The notes under the pieces were generated by a model. The model had not been told where the DNA came from, searched no databases, and was given only the letters and a program-made list of their open reading frames with translations. Below are positions 34,910 to 43,610 of a stretch of DNA of 64,000 bases, one piece after another. Source of the stretch: Corynebacterium epidermidicanis. Its GTDB lineage: Bacteria; Actinomycetota; Actinomycetes; Mycobacteriales; Mycobacteriaceae. Both the position numbers and the translations under genes were made by a program. Where the stretch lies: contig NZ_CP011541.1 of NCBI RefSeq assembly GCF_001021025.1, forward strand, positions 62,001 through 126,000. The letters run 5' to 3'. Position 1 is the first letter of the stretch. Every line of letters starts with the position of its first letter.

Positions 34910-35712
34910 GCAAATACACGCACGCACTGGTGGTCATCCCCGCGCACGACGAAGAAGAGCACATCGAGGCCTGCTTAGACGCGATCGTACAATCGGCTCA
35001 GCTCAGCGGGGTGCATGTGGAGATCGTGGTAGCGCTGGACAAGTGCAGCGATCGTACTGCTGCGATCCTCGAGCGGCTCCCGCACGACTTGCACGCACTG
35101 GAATTTTCCTTCGCGATGGTCGGCCGCTCCCGCCACGCCGGTATCACCGCCGGCCTGGTGATTCTCCGAAATGTGCCCACCGAAAACATCTGGATCTTCA
35201 ACACCGATGCCGACAGCCTGGTGCCTGCCACCTGGATCCGTACCCACCTTTCCTACGCAGCGACGTGTGATGTGGTGACGGGGACGGTCGCACCAGATTG
35301 GGGAGATGCCCCGGCAGAGGTAGTCGCCGAGTACGAGGCTCGCTACCAGGCGAAACCTGGGCATCGGCATATCCATGGCGCTAATATGAGCTTCAGTGCC
35401 TGCGCCTACCTCGAGGTCGGAGGCTTTCCGTTCACGGTCGAATCCGAGGATGTGGAATTAGTCGACGAGTTCGTTCACAGCGGGTATCGAGTCTCCCGGA
35501 TAGCCGAGGACCCAGTTCATACCTCGACCAGGCAATCGAATCGCACGCCAGGCGGATTTTCCGGGTATCTGGAGGGGCTGCGCGGAGAGGCGACGCTTGA
35601 TAGTGATGCCGCGCTACTCGGGGACGCCGCGCCTGTTCGCGACGCCGCGCCCCACCGCTCCGCCGCGCCCCACCGCTCCGCCGCGCCCCACCGCTCCGCC
35701 GATTGCCTTTGA
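34906..35712 (+). CDS. GT2-family glycosyltransferase with repeated C-terminal tail
   Basis: This 268-residue protein starts MSKYTHALVVIPAHDEEEHI. It has the GT2 motifs IVVALDKCSDRTAAI, WIFNTDADSLVPATWI (DxD) and HIHGANMSFSACAYLEVGGF, then VESEDVELVDEFVHSG. The tail carries AAPHRS three times from an 18-bp tandem repeat. The last codons (CL and TGA) fall inside a palindromic repeat element at 35704-35752, so the natural end has probably been replaced by repeat-derived sequence. It is the last gene of the operon. Confidence 0.82.
   Translation: MSKYTHALVVIPAHDEEEHIEACLDAIVQSAQLSGVHVEIVVALDKCSDRTAAILERLPHDLHALEFSFAMVGRSRHAGITAGLVILRNVPTENIWIFNTDADSLVPATWIRTHLSYAATCDVVTGTVAPDWGDAPAEVVAEYEARYQAKPGHRHIHGANMSFSACAYLEVGGFPFTVESEDVELVDEFVHSGYRVSRIAEDPVHTSTRQSNRTPGGFSGYLEGLRGEATLDSDAALLGDAAPVRDAAPHRSAAPHRSAAPHRSADCL
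35644..35697 (+). repeat. 18-bp tandem repeat, three copies, in a glycosyltransferase tail
   Basis: GCCGCGCCCCACCGCTCC is repeated three times without change, encoding AAPHRS units. Imperfect GACGCCGCG-like units precede it. Copy number is likely to vary by slippage without shifting the frame. Confidence 0.85.
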
Positions 35713-35752
35713 GGTTGCTCACTTTTTCAAATTTTGTACAACCTCGAAGGCA
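35704..35752. repeat. Palindromic repeat element, copy 2
   Basis: Arms TGCCTTTGAGGTTG (35704-35717) and CAACCTCGAAGGCA (35739-35752) pair except for one base. The T-rich centre is GCTCACTTTTTCAAATTTTG-like. The stop codon of the preceding glycosyltransferase is TGA at 35710-35712, within the left arm. The sequence from 35753 to 35822 holds no gene. Confidence 0.85.
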
Positions 35753-35822
35753 TTCCGCCACTCCGACAAGAAATTTATTGCCGGGGAGAACGATTTGGGG
35801 GTCTCGAGAAGTCTAATAAAGT

Positions 35823-36746
35823 GTGAACCTTTTAAATTCTGATCCCTATCCACTTGCCCTTTCCGAAACCAAGAGCTTACAAATTTCTCGTCGGCACCTG
35901 GCGCGTCGTTACTCACGCGTCGCCCATGGCCTCTATGCGCCCAATCACGTGTTAGCGCGATCCTCACCCCATGCCTGGCCTTTGGTGGCTCGAAGTTTAG
36001 CAATTCAAAAATTGTTCCCTAGCTGCGCGCTTTCCGGATTCGCCGCATTAGAAGCCCGAGGCGTGCCCTTCCTGGACCCCCTCGTACCTGTTACTTTCTG
36101 GACCACGTCTAACAACACCACCAGGGATTTCAGGTTCAACGCGATTCCCCGACGCGTGTCAGCCCTGCCACCTTGCGAGGGCATCGGGCAACTAACCGTC
36201 GTGCCGGTGGCGGACTCAGTAATCGATGCCCTCAAGGCTATCGAGTCTGGGGCCGCCACATGGTGGGTTCCGCTGATTTCCGACCTGAAGAAGGAGGAGA
36301 TCCGGATGGTGCAAATAGTCGACGCCACCCGCCGGTATATCGGACTGAGCTGGGCAGATTTAAAGGCTGCGGGGCATCGTCGCATCAAACGCAAGCTACT
36401 TAAAACCATATGGGCCTTGAGCGATCCCGGCGCTGATTCCCCGCCCGAAACGTACCTGCGACTAGCGGTGCGCGACCTTACCAATTGGACTTCGCAACGG
36501 GAGTTCTTCCGGGCTAATGGTGCACGCCTGACAGCTGCGGATCTTGCTGATGAGAAGTCCAAGGTCGCGCTTTTTTACGACGGCGAGCACCACCTACACC
36601 GCGATCAGCGGGACTACGATTCGGACGTGACTCAACAATTGAGATTGCAGGGGTGGGAACCGATTCGTATCACAGCGGGACAACTTCGAAATATCAAAGA
36701 GTTGAGAATGCGGGTGTGGCACTTCATTGAGCGCAACACCCGTTAG
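35823..36746 (+). CDS. AbiEi/DUF559-like protein (winged helix plus Vsr-like nuclease fold)
   Basis: This is a 307-residue protein. The N-terminal part (QISRRHLARRYSRVAHGLYA, CALSGFAALEARGVPFLD) resembles the AbiEi-type winged-helix region found in actinobacterial DUF559 proteins. The C-terminal end KVALFYDGEHHLHRDQRDYD then LRLQGWEPIRITAGQL matches the PD-(D/E)xK fold of the DUF559/Vsr family, with an acidic residue in YDGEHH and the QxDxxRxxxL-like pattern. Such proteins are common in actinobacteria; their function is unproven and may concern DNA processing or abortive infection. GTG at 35823 lacks a ribosome binding site and may be leaderless. Confidence 0.7.
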   Translation: MNLLNSDPYPLALSETKSLQISRRHLARRYSRVAHGLYAPNHVLARSSPHAWPLVARSLAIQKLFPSCALSGFAALEARGVPFLDPLVPVTFWTTSNNTTRDFRFNAIPRRVSALPPCEGIGQLTVVPVADSVIDALKAIESGAATWWVPLISDLKKEEIRMVQIVDATRRYIGLSWADLKAAGHRRIKRKLLKTIWALSDPGADSPPETYLRLAVRDLTNWTSQREFFRANGARLTAADLADEKSKVALFYDGEHHLHRDQRDYDSDVTQQLRLQGWEPIRITAGQLRNIKELRMRVWHFIERNTR

Positions 36747-36747
36747 C

Positions 36748-36804
36748 CGAATGCCTTTGAGGTTGCTCATTTTTTGAATTTTTGTACAACCTCAAAGGCA
36801 TTCC
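36748..36804. repeat. Palindromic repeat element, copy 3 (perfect stem)
   Basis: GAATGCCTTTGAGGTTG pairs perfectly with CAACCTCAAAGGCATTC around a T-rich centre (CTCATTTTTTGAATTTTTGT). It lies between the converging AbiEi-like and catalase genes. The long stem and T/A-rich loop suggest a bidirectional terminator or a mobile palindromic element. Confidence 0.88.
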
Positions 36805-36864
36805 GCGGTGCGCGCCAGCAGCGCGCACCAGCAGCTCGCACCGCGAGCACCGGCAACACAGAAG

Positions 36865-38895
36865 CTACTGCTCCCAGGTGCGGTGCTTCGCGAGTTGTTC
36901 GGCGAGAACTGCAACTTCCGAACCAACTGGTTTGAAGTGGCGCTCGGACTCGGAAATTAGCAGGTCCGCCTCGATGACATCTGGCTTGTCCATGACTAAC
37001 AGCGCATCGAATTCCACGGAACGGGTGGTGTCGTAGGTGCGGGAGATGGTGATGTCGCCAAGCTTGCCGCCGTGCTCGGAGATCACCACTGGGGTGAGCT
37101 TCTTTGCCTCGAGCTGGTCGATGAGCTTTTGTAGTTTCTGCTCGTCGGTGTGTGTGGTGGTGAGGATTCCCACCTGCCGGCCGTCGATAGGCCAGGATTT
37201 GCCGACCTGGCTGAGTGCGGGTGACGGGGTGACCTCGGCGATGTCCGCCTTGGCTGGGTTGGGGAGGCCGAGTCCGCTGGCGACTTTGGCGGCCAGGTCG
37301 GCGTCGATGTGTGCGAGGACGTCTACCGCGCGTTCCTTGATGGCCTGCTCATAGCATTTGCCCAGCTCAAAGATGTAGGCCTTGGCTGTGTGCTCCTGCT
37401 CCACTGGGCTTAGCGAGCGGTAGAAGAGGGTGGCTTGGGAGAAGTGGTCGTCGAAGGACGCGGGCTTTTCGCGGGTGAATTCGCCAGACACGGCTTGTGG
37501 GACCTCGATGAGCGTTGCTTCGCCTGCGATGAATGGGCAGCCACCGCCGACCGAATTGGGGTTGTAGGGCGCGCCGCCGTGGATGGCGGATTGGTGCATG
37601 CCGTCGCGGAAGTTGTCGTTGACCGGGGCGTGCGGGCGGTTGATCGGCAGTTGCGAGAAGTTCGGGCCGCCGAGGCGGGAGAGCTGGGTGTCGAGGTACG
37701 AGAAGAGTCGGCCCTGGAGAAGTGGGTCATTGGTGAGGTCAATGCCGGGCACCAAGTGCCCGGGGTGGAAGGCGACTTGCTCGGTTTCGGCGAAGTAGTT
37801 GGTGGGGTTCGCGTTCAGGGTCATCGTGCCGATGATCTGCACTGGTGCCAATTCCTCGGGGACGAACTTCGTTGGGTCGAGCAGGTCGATGCCTTCGAAG
37901 GTTTCTTCGTCGGTGTCGGGGAAGACCTGGACTCCCAGGTCCCACTGCGGGAAGTTGCCGGCCTCGATGTTGTCGGCGAGGTCGCGTCGGTGGAAGTCCG
38001 GGTCCATACCGCCGGTGAGCTGCGCTTCTTCCCAGGTCATCGAGTGAACGCCGGCCTTTGGCTTCCAGTGGAACTTCACTAGGCAGGTCTCGCCTTCCGC
38101 GTTGATCAGGCGGAAGGTGTGAATGCCGAAACCTTCCATCGTGCGTAGGGAACGTGGGATGCCACGGTCGGACATGTTCCACAGGGTGTGCGCGGTGGCT
38201 TCGGTGTGGAGGGTGACGAAGTCCCAAAACGTATCGTGCGCGCTCTGTGCCTGCGGGATCTCCCGGTCGGGGTGTGGTTTACCGGCGTGAATGATGTCGG
38301 GGAATTTGATTGCATCTTGAATGAAGAAGACCGGGATGTTGTTGCCCACCAGGTCGAAGTTGCCCTCAGAGGTGTAGAACTTCGTGGCAAAGCCGCGGGT
38401 ATCGCGCACGGTGTCTGCGGAGCCACGCGAACCTAGCACTGTGGAAAAGCGCACGAAAACAGGTGTTTCGACACCTTTCGCCAGGAACCCAGCCTGCGTG
38501 AGTTTGGCAGCCGCGCCGTTCGCCTTGAACACGCCGTGTGCGCCCGCGCCGCGCGCATGGACGGCGCGCTCTGGGATGCGCTCGTGGTCGAAGTGGGTGA
38601 CCTTCTCGCGGAAGTGATGGTCCTGCATCAGCAGTGGGCCACGTCGACCCGCTTTGAGGGAATGATCCGTGTCGGTAATCCGGGCACCCTGCTGGGTCGT
38701 GTGATAGGGCCCTTGCTCGGCCATATCTGCTGGTTGCGCGTGGATTGGGCAGCCAGTCGGGGTGTGGGGCGCGGGTCCGCGCTGATCTGGTTTGGGGGCA
38801 ATGGGCCCGCTTGGCGACGTCGGTTCGGCCTTAGAAGGTGTCACCGAAGTGGGAGCGCCGGGCAGTGGTTTGTTGTGTGGAGTGTTGGTAGCCAT
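36865..38895 (-). CDS. katE: Large-subunit (clade 2) monofunctional catalase, KatE type
   Basis: This protein has about 676 residues. The catalytic-histidine signature is [20 protein letters not shown], the haem pocket is [20 protein letters not shown], and the proximal haem-ligand motif is [15 protein letters not shown] (Tyr). A C-terminal flavodoxin/GATase-like domain starts near [20 protein letters not shown]. This layout marks HPII-type large catalases, which turn hydrogen peroxide into water and oxygen. The N-terminus has a Pro-rich extension. ATG at 38895 is used, with GGTGGGG close upstream; GTG at 38904 is an alternative. It converges with the AbiEi-like gene. Confidence 0.95.
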   Translation of the reverse strand: MATNTPHNKPLPGAPTSVTPSKAEPTSPSGPIAPKPDQRGPAPHTPTGCPIHAQPADMAEQGPYHTTQQGARITDTDHSLKAGRRGPLLMQDHHFREKVTHFDHERIPERAVHARGAGAHGVFKANGAAAKLTQAGFLAKGVETPVFVRFSTVLGSRGSADTVRDTRGFATKFYTSEGNFDLVGNNIPVFFIQDAIKFPDIIHAGKPHPDREIPQAQSAHDTFWDFVTLHTEATAHTLWNMSDRGIPRSLRTMEGFGIHTFRLINAEGETCLVKFHWKPKAGVHSMTWEEAQLTGGMDPDFHRRDLADNIEAGNFPQWDLGVQVFPDTDEETFEGIDLLDPTKFVPEELAPVQIIGTMTLNANPTNYFAETEQVAFHPGHLVPGIDLTNDPLLQGRLFSYLDTQLSRLGGPNFSQLPINRPHAPVNDNFRDGMHQSAIHGGAPYNPNSVGGGCPFIAGEATLIEVPQAVSGEFTREKPASFDDHFSQATLFYRSLSPVEQEHTAKAYIFELGKCYEQAIKERAVDVLAHIDADLAAKVASGLGLPNPAKADIAEVTPSPALSQVGKSWPIDGRQVGILTTTHTDEQKLQKLIDQLEAKKLTPVVISEHGGKLGDITISRTYDTTRSVEFDALLVMDKPDVIEADLLISESERHFKPVGSEVAVLAEQLAKHRTWEQ

Positions 38896-38968
38896 GCGCC
38901 CCACCGTAATAGCTATCGGCAGATAATGCTTGCCAAATCGGAAGATTTATCTTATAAGCATCAATGTG

Positions 38969-39898
38969 TTATTTACGTCGTCCACGGGCAAAAAGCCCAG
39001 CTAGCACGGCAAGAACTACCAAGATGCCCACGCCCGCAAGCGCATAAATTCCGATCTTTTTCGAGTCGGAAAAACTATCGACAGTCGGCTCCTGCACCGG
39101 GCTTTTCGCCGGGTCGACCGGCTTCGCGGCCGCTACGTTTGGATCCGTAAGAGTGACGACGGCGATCGATTTCCCATCGCGCACGGCCTCCATCACAAAC
39201 GGATTGTCTGGAGTCGTGCCCTCGGGATAGGTCAGGGTCAGTGTCCGCGCTTCCTTATTGATCTCGCGCTTCACCCCCTTGATTTCCTGCCCATCGACAT
39301 TGAGGTAGCGCAGTTTCACGCCGTCGGTGCTGGTCCCGCCGAACTTGGACTGCAGGTTCACCGCCTGCATCAGCCCCAGCTTGGCGACGATCCGATTCCC
39401 CTCAATCGTGGCGTCCAAAGCAATCTGCTCGGCCTCGCTGCGGTCGACATCCGTTGGAGCTGCACCCCCCGACGCCGGAGACTTGGCAGAACCCGAAGCC
39501 GGAGCATCAGGAGCCTCCGGCGAATCACTAGAAGCCGTGGGCGCGGCTGGCGCCGCGGGCGGGGCGACGTCGTTAAGCGCAGTGGGTACCTCGGCCCCCT
39601 GCTCAGCGACCAGGTTGATGGACGCAGATTGCCCGGCCACCGTCACCGGTACGGAGGCGCTGCCTGAGGCTGGCGCGGTCACTGTTACGGAGGTTCCGGA
39701 TGATGACACCGACCAACCCCCGCCGGAGTAATTTGCTTGCACGGGGTATCCGAGGTCCACGGTTGTAGTCTGACCTGCGGGAACGGAGATGGTTTCACCC
39801 GCGATGGACTGCAGGTTCATCCCGCCGGGCAGTTGGGCGTGCGCGGGCGTAGCGGACAGGGCCAGGGCGACGGCAATCATCGGGGCAATCAATCGCAT
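38969..39898 (-). CDS. Secreted, membrane-anchored protein of unknown function
   Basis: This 309-residue protein has a signal peptide (MRLIAPMIAVALALSATPAH, cut near AHAQ). A beta-rich domain follows (AGETISVPAGQTTTVDLGYP, ASVPVTVAGQSASINLVAEQ), then a Pro/Ala/Ser-rich linker (about 110-150). A second globular part contains LQSKFGGTSTDGVKLRYLNV. The C-terminal membrane helix is IGIYALAGVGILVVLAVLAG, followed by RGRRK. This is the plan of a wall-spanning surface protein anchored in the membrane. No enzymatic motif was seen and the family was not recognised. Confidence 0.75.
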   Translation of the reverse strand: MRLIAPMIAVALALSATPAHAQLPGGMNLQSIAGETISVPAGQTTTVDLGYPVQANYSGGGWSVSSSGTSVTVTAPASGSASVPVTVAGQSASINLVAEQGAEVPTALNDVAPPAAPAAPTASSDSPEAPDAPASGSAKSPASGGAAPTDVDRSEAEQIALDATIEGNRIVAKLGLMQAVNLQSKFGGTSTDGVKLRYLNVDGQEIKGVKREINKEARTLTLTYPEGTTPDNPFVMEAVRDGKSIAVVTLTDPNVAAAKPVDPAKSPVQEPTVDSFSDSKKIGIYALAGVGILVVLAVLAGLFARGRRK

Positions 39899-39921
39899 GC
39901 GACTAGACTACCCTCGACACC

Positions 39922-40530
39922 ATGACGGACTACCACTTTTATGAGCCGCTCGGCGAGATTGGGTTGCCGTATTCGCCGGTGAACGCCATCGTGGCGCCAC
40001 GTCCCATCGGTTGGATTTCTTCCCTCGCACCCGACGGCACGCCGAACCTTGCGCCGTATAGCTACTTCAACGTGTTTAACCGCCGTCCGCCGATTGTGGG
40101 CTTCGCGAGCATCGGCTACAAGGATTCGGTGCGTAACATCGAGGCCACCGGCGAATTCACTTGGAATCTGGTGACGGAGTCACTGGCAGAGGTCATGAAC
40201 GCTACGTCGGCACGGTTCGCGCCGGAGGTTGACGAGTTTGAGGCTGCGGGCGTCGATAAGCGCCCTGCCCGGTTGGTCGCCCCACCGCTTGTCGACGTCG
40301 CCCAGGCCGCATTCGAATGTAGGCTCACGCAAATCGAGCGGCTGCGCGTCGCCTCGGGTGAGTTGACCGACACTTGGGTGGTTTTTGGGGAAGTGGTGGG
40401 CGTGCATATCGATAAGTCGTTGCTGGTAGATGGCCTTTTCGATACTGTTGCCGCGGCGCCGGTGGCCCGCGGTGGTGGCCCGGCGACCTACTTCCGGCTC
40501 GGCGAGCCTTTTGAGATGCCCGGGCCCTAG
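39922..40530 (+). CDS. Flavin reductase-like FMN-binding protein (DIM6/NTAB family)
   Basis: This 202-residue protein has the split-barrel flavin reductase pattern: NAIVAPRPIGWISSLAPDGT, NLAPYSYFNVFNRRPPIVGF, then DSVRNIEATGEFTWNLVT. The PRPIGW strand and the S/T-rich FMN phosphate site are typical of the family. It probably binds FMN and transfers electrons or acts on an unknown substrate. It overlaps the convergent phosphatase gene by four bases. The 11-mer lies inside at 40251-40261, encoding part of AGVDKRPA. Confidence 0.85.
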   Translation: MTDYHFYEPLGEIGLPYSPVNAIVAPRPIGWISSLAPDGTPNLAPYSYFNVFNRRPPIVGFASIGYKDSVRNIEATGEFTWNLVTESLAEVMNATSARFAPEVDEFEAAGVDKRPARLVAPPLVDVAQAAFECRLTQIERLRVASGELTDTWVVFGEVVGVHIDKSLLVDGLFDTVAAAPVARGGGPATYFRLGEPFEMPGP

Positions 40531-41546
40531 TTCGGGTCTGGGAAGGGGGCGTCCTTCAGTGCGCGCTGCAGCTCGAACCCGTCGGCGCCAGTGATCCAAG
40601 GGACGTCGGCGACGCCCGATCTGCGGGCCGGCTCGATGGGGGCGGCGGTGCCGTGGGCGAGGACGTGTTCGCCGGGGGTGAGCTCGCGGATGGCCACGCC
40701 GAGCACTCGGGAGGGATGTTCGCTGCTGATGTTGCCGTAGGTGAGGGGGTCATGCTGGCCGTCGTCGCCGACGAGGATCCATTTGATGTCGGGGAAGTCG
40801 ATGATCAGGTTGCGCAGCTGCACCATTTTGTGGGACTGACCATTGCGGAACAACCCGGTGGGGGTGGGTCCCCAGTCGGTCAGAAGCATTGGGCCCTTGG
40901 GGAAACCGAACCGTTGCATAAAGTTCACGAGGGCGGGGAAGGTGTTCCAGGCGCCGGTCGATAGGTAGAACACCGGTAGTTCCGCGCCGTAGGTCTGGCG
41001 TAAGGACTGGTAGAAATCCGCCATGCCTGGCACCGGCTTGCGGGCGTCGGTGTGGAGGAACCAGGAGTTGTAGGCGGCGATCATGGCGCGGGGGAGCATG
41101 GTGACCATGACGGTGTCGTCAATATCGGAGACAAGGCCGACCTCTGTTCCCGGCTCCAGAATGAGTACTTCGGCGGTTGCTGGGCGACCGGCAGGGACGT
41201 CGATATGCACTTCGTGCCAGCCTGGGGTGAGGTGGTGGTCGCGGATGAGGATGTCCAGGTAGCCGTTGTCATTGGTGCGGGTTTCCACCTCGCGGTCACC
41301 GGCGCGGACGACGACCGGCTCGTGGCCGACCTGCGTGGTGAAGAACTGGCGGAACCCTCGCTGAGCCTCGTTTTGCGGGGCGTGATCCGGCTCCATGAGG
41401 ACACGCCCGAGCACGCGGACCTTCGACGTGTCGCCGAACCCGAAGTAACCGGTGGCTTGCGGCTTCCACCCGGCCTTGCGTTTCCGCTCGGTGCCAACGC
41501 GGTTGATGAGGTGCTCGGCTTTCCGAGCGATGTCTGCGAGTGCCAT
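40527..41546 (-). CDS. App1-type phosphatidate phosphatase domain protein (DUF2183)
   Basis: This 339-residue protein contains the HAD-type motif GLVSDIDDTVMVTMLPRAMI (DxDxT). FYLSTGAWNTFPALVNFMQR, FPKGPMLLTDWGPTPTGLFR and WILVGDDGQHDPLTYGNISS follow, the order seen in yeast App1p and bacterial DUF2183 proteins, which hydrolyse phosphatidate or lipid phosphates. An N-terminal beta domain (about residues 1-140) includes GYFGFGDTSKVRVLGRVL. ATG at 41546 is chosen because it matches the family start; a longer frame upstream runs antisense through the kinase gene. It is divergent from that histidine kinase. Confidence 0.88.
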   Translation of the reverse strand: MALADIARKAEHLINRVGTERKRKAGWKPQATGYFGFGDTSKVRVLGRVLMEPDHAPQNEAQRGFRQFFTTQVGHEPVVVRAGDREVETRTNDNGYLDILIRDHHLTPGWHEVHIDVPAGRPATAEVLILEPGTEVGLVSDIDDTVMVTMLPRAMIAAYNSWFLHTDARKPVPGMADFYQSLRQTYGAELPVFYLSTGAWNTFPALVNFMQRFGFPKGPMLLTDWGPTPTGLFRNGQSHKMVQLRNLIIDFPDIKWILVGDDGQHDPLTYGNISSEHPSRVLGVAIRELTPGEHVLAHGTAAPIEPARRSGVADVPWITGADGFELQRALKDAPFPDPN

Positions 41547-41616
41547 GCTGCCCAGAGTATCGAAAAGTCCGTTAGGCGTTAGGCTAAGAACTCGAACGAT
41601 TTGTAAGGAGACTTCG

Positions 41617-42825
41617 ATGGTGGCACGCAAACGCTTTGCGGGTTTCAAGGGCTTTGCGGGCTTCAAGGGCTTTGCGGGTTTCAAGGGCTTTGCGGGTTTC
41701 AAGGGCTTTGCGGGTTTCAAGTGGCGTACCCCGCGCATTGACGTCACCCTCAGCTGGAAGATCGCCGCGATCGGCGGTCTGCTCGTGGTGCTAAACCTAG
41801 CGATCAACCAGGGGACCTGGGGATTCGGCACGGTGTTCTCCGCGGTGGCAGCCGTGCTGATCGTGGCGTGCGCGCCCCGCTGGCCAGTGGCGATGGGGCT
41901 GAGCTATGTGCTGCTTTTCGTTGGGGTTTCCGGGCTGGAAGGTTGGCGCAGCGCAATCGTGGTGCTGTGGTCGGCGCTGCTGGTTGCGATGGTGTCCTAC
42001 GCCGGGCGGTGGCGATTCGCGGTTGGGCTGGCGGCCGTCTTGGTCTATATCTCGACCACCAGCATGTTCACCGGCATTTTCGTGCCGCAGGATTTCGCCG
42101 GCGTCGGCATTTTGGTGTTCCTGATGGCGGCCGGGGTGGGTACTGGTCGGTTAGTGCGCAGCGAGAAGCTGCGCCAGGAGGAGACCGAAAGACTCATGGC
42201 CGCTGAGCTGCACAATCACCGGGAGGCGATGGTCAGCACACTGCATGATTCGGTGGCCACGACGCTCACTTCCGTGGTGATGCGAGCCGAAACCCTCGGC
42301 TTGCAATGCGAGCCCGGCCCCACGCGTGACACCGCGGAACTCATCGCCGACGAGGCCCGGCAGGCCATGCAGGAAGTGCGGCACCTCATCCAGGTGTCCA
42401 AGTCCGCGGACACGACCGACGACATCCCCATTTCCCGCTCCATCAGTGAGCAGATGGCCGTTACCACTCGCTTGCTGCAAAGCCACGGCTTCCGCGTGAC
42501 GCTCGCCATCGACGACAGCCTGAAGAACCTCATGTTCCCGCCCGAAATGGCACAGGTCTTTGCCGAACTCGCCACCAATGCGGTCAAATACGCCACCCCG
42601 CAGTCCGAGGTACAGCTCGTCGTCCGCGCGACCCCGAAGGGCTGCCGCTGCGAACTCGCCAACCAAATCGGGGAGTTCTCCCGGGACATGGCACTCAGCA
42701 GCGGCATCGGCCTCAAACGCCTGCACGCCCTGCTCAGCCCCTCCGGCTCCCGCTACTCCCGCCAAATTATCGACGGCCGGTGGCAGGCAGTCATCGAAGT
42801 CCCCAGCAAAGCTTTACGACGCTAG
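41617..42825 (+). CDS. Sensor histidine kinase with repeated FAGFKG N-terminus
   Basis: This 402-residue protein begins MVARKR, then FAGFKG repeated from an 18-bp tandem repeat before the first of about five membrane helices (residues 48-165). The cytoplasmic part has the HisKA_3 phospho-site REAMVSTLHDSVATTLTSVV, the N box FAELATNAVKYATPQ and the G box SSGIGLKRLHALLSPSGS. The likely partner response regulator lies 1.3 kb away on the opposite strand (44104-44790). The last codons (SKALRR and stop) belong to the first copy of the long tandem repeat that follows. GGAG lies a few bases before the ATG. Confidence 0.87.
   Translation: MVARKRFAGFKGFAGFKGFAGFKGFAGFKGFAGFKWRTPRIDVTLSWKIAAIGGLLVVLNLAINQGTWGFGTVFSAVAAVLIVACAPRWPVAMGLSYVLLFVGVSGLEGWRSAIVVLWSALLVAMVSYAGRWRFAVGLAAVLVYISTTSMFTGIFVPQDFAGVGILVFLMAAGVGTGRLVRSEKLRQEETERLMAAELHNHREAMVSTLHDSVATTLTSVVMRAETLGLQCEPGPTRDTAELIADEARQAMQEVRHLIQVSKSADTTDDIPISRSISEQMAVTTRLLQSHGFRVTLAIDDSLKNLMFPPEMAQVFAELATNAVKYATPQSEVQLVVRATPKGCRCELANQIGEFSRDMALSSGIGLKRLHALLSPSGSRYSRQIIDGRWQAVIEVPSKALRR
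41635..41724 (+). repeat. 18-bp tandem repeat, five copies, at the start of a histidine kinase
   Basis: TTTGCGGGTTTCAAGGGC occurs five times with a single C/T change; the last copy ends in TGG. It encodes basic, aromatic FAGFKG units directly before the first membrane helix. Slippage would change the length of the N-terminal tail in steps of six residues. Confidence 0.9.
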
Positions 42826-42970
42826 TTGTGCTGCTTTGCGCTGCGCTGGGCTGGGTTGCGTGTGCCGTGCTGGGCTCGGTAGGTTGCGCTGGGCTGGGTA
42901 GGTTGCGTACGCCGTCGCGCATGCCGTCGCGAGGCCGTCGCGAGGCTGCGAGTTGCTTCAAAACTTCTAC

Positions 42971-43063
42971 CGCGTCCCCTGGGCGTAGTCGGACTACGTA
43001 GATCGGTTTTTATTCATGGCTTTTTGGCTCGTGTGTGTAGTCTGACTACGTTGAGGGGACGCG
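42971..43063. repeat. Large inverted repeat inside unit copy 1
   Basis: The left arm begins CGCGTCCCCT and carries CGTAGTCGGACTACG. The right arm carries GTAGTCTGACTAC and ends AGGGGACGCG. The arms pair at about 24 of 27 positions around a loop of some 37 bases that contains TTTTTATTCATGGC. It could form a strong hairpin or bind a dimeric regulator at two dyads. Confidence 0.8.
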
Positions 43064-43268
43064 CTAGCACGTGTGCAGCAAAAAGCTCAAACTCGAGTCC
43101 GCAGCAAAGCTTTACGACGCTAGTTGTGCTGCTTTGCGCTGCGCTGGGCTGGGTTGCGTGTGCCGTGCTGGGCTCGGTAGGTTGCGCTGGGCTGGGTAGG
43201 TTGCGTACGCCGTCGCGCATGCCGTCGCGAGGCCGTCGCGAGGCTGCGAGTTGCTTCAAAACTTCTAC

Positions 43269-43360
43269 CGCGTCCCCTGGGCGTAGTCGGACTACGTAGA
43301 TTGGTTTTTATTCATGGTTTTTGGCTCGTGTGTGTAGTCTGACTACGTTGAGGGGACGCG
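43269..43360. repeat. Large inverted repeat inside unit copy 2
   Basis: Same structure as at 42971-43063, shifted by 298 bases, with one or two changes in the loop (ATTGG, CATGGTTTT). Confidence 0.8.
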
Positions 43361-43517
43361 CTAGCAGGTGTGCAGCAAAAAGCTCAAACTCGAGTCCGCA
43401 GCAAAGCTTTACGACGCTAGTTGTGCTGTGCCGTGCTGGGCTGGGTAGGTTGCGTACGCCGTCGCGCATGCCGTCGCGAGGCCGTCGCGAGGCTGCGAGT
43501 TGCTTCAAAACTTCTAC

Positions 43518-43610
43518 CGCGTCCCCTGGGCGTAGTCGGACTACGTAGATCGGCTTTTATTCATGGCTTTTTGGCTCGTGTGTGTAGTCTGACTACGTTG
43601 AGGGGACGCG
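43518..43610. repeat. Large inverted repeat inside unit copy 3
   Basis: Same structure as in copies 1 and 2. It is retained intact although copy 3 has lost about 70 bases upstream of it. Confidence 0.8.

Noticed and set aside
37435..38082. 215-residue plus-strand frame opposite the catalase gene
   Set aside because: It is antisense to conserved catalase motifs and its composition reflects GC-skewed codon positions, not a protein family.
43024..43548. Open frames of 73-110 residues repeated in the 298-bp units
   Set aside because: They are the same frame copied with the unit, have no ribosome binding site or family resemblance, and encode Cys/Arg/Ser-rich low-complexity peptides.
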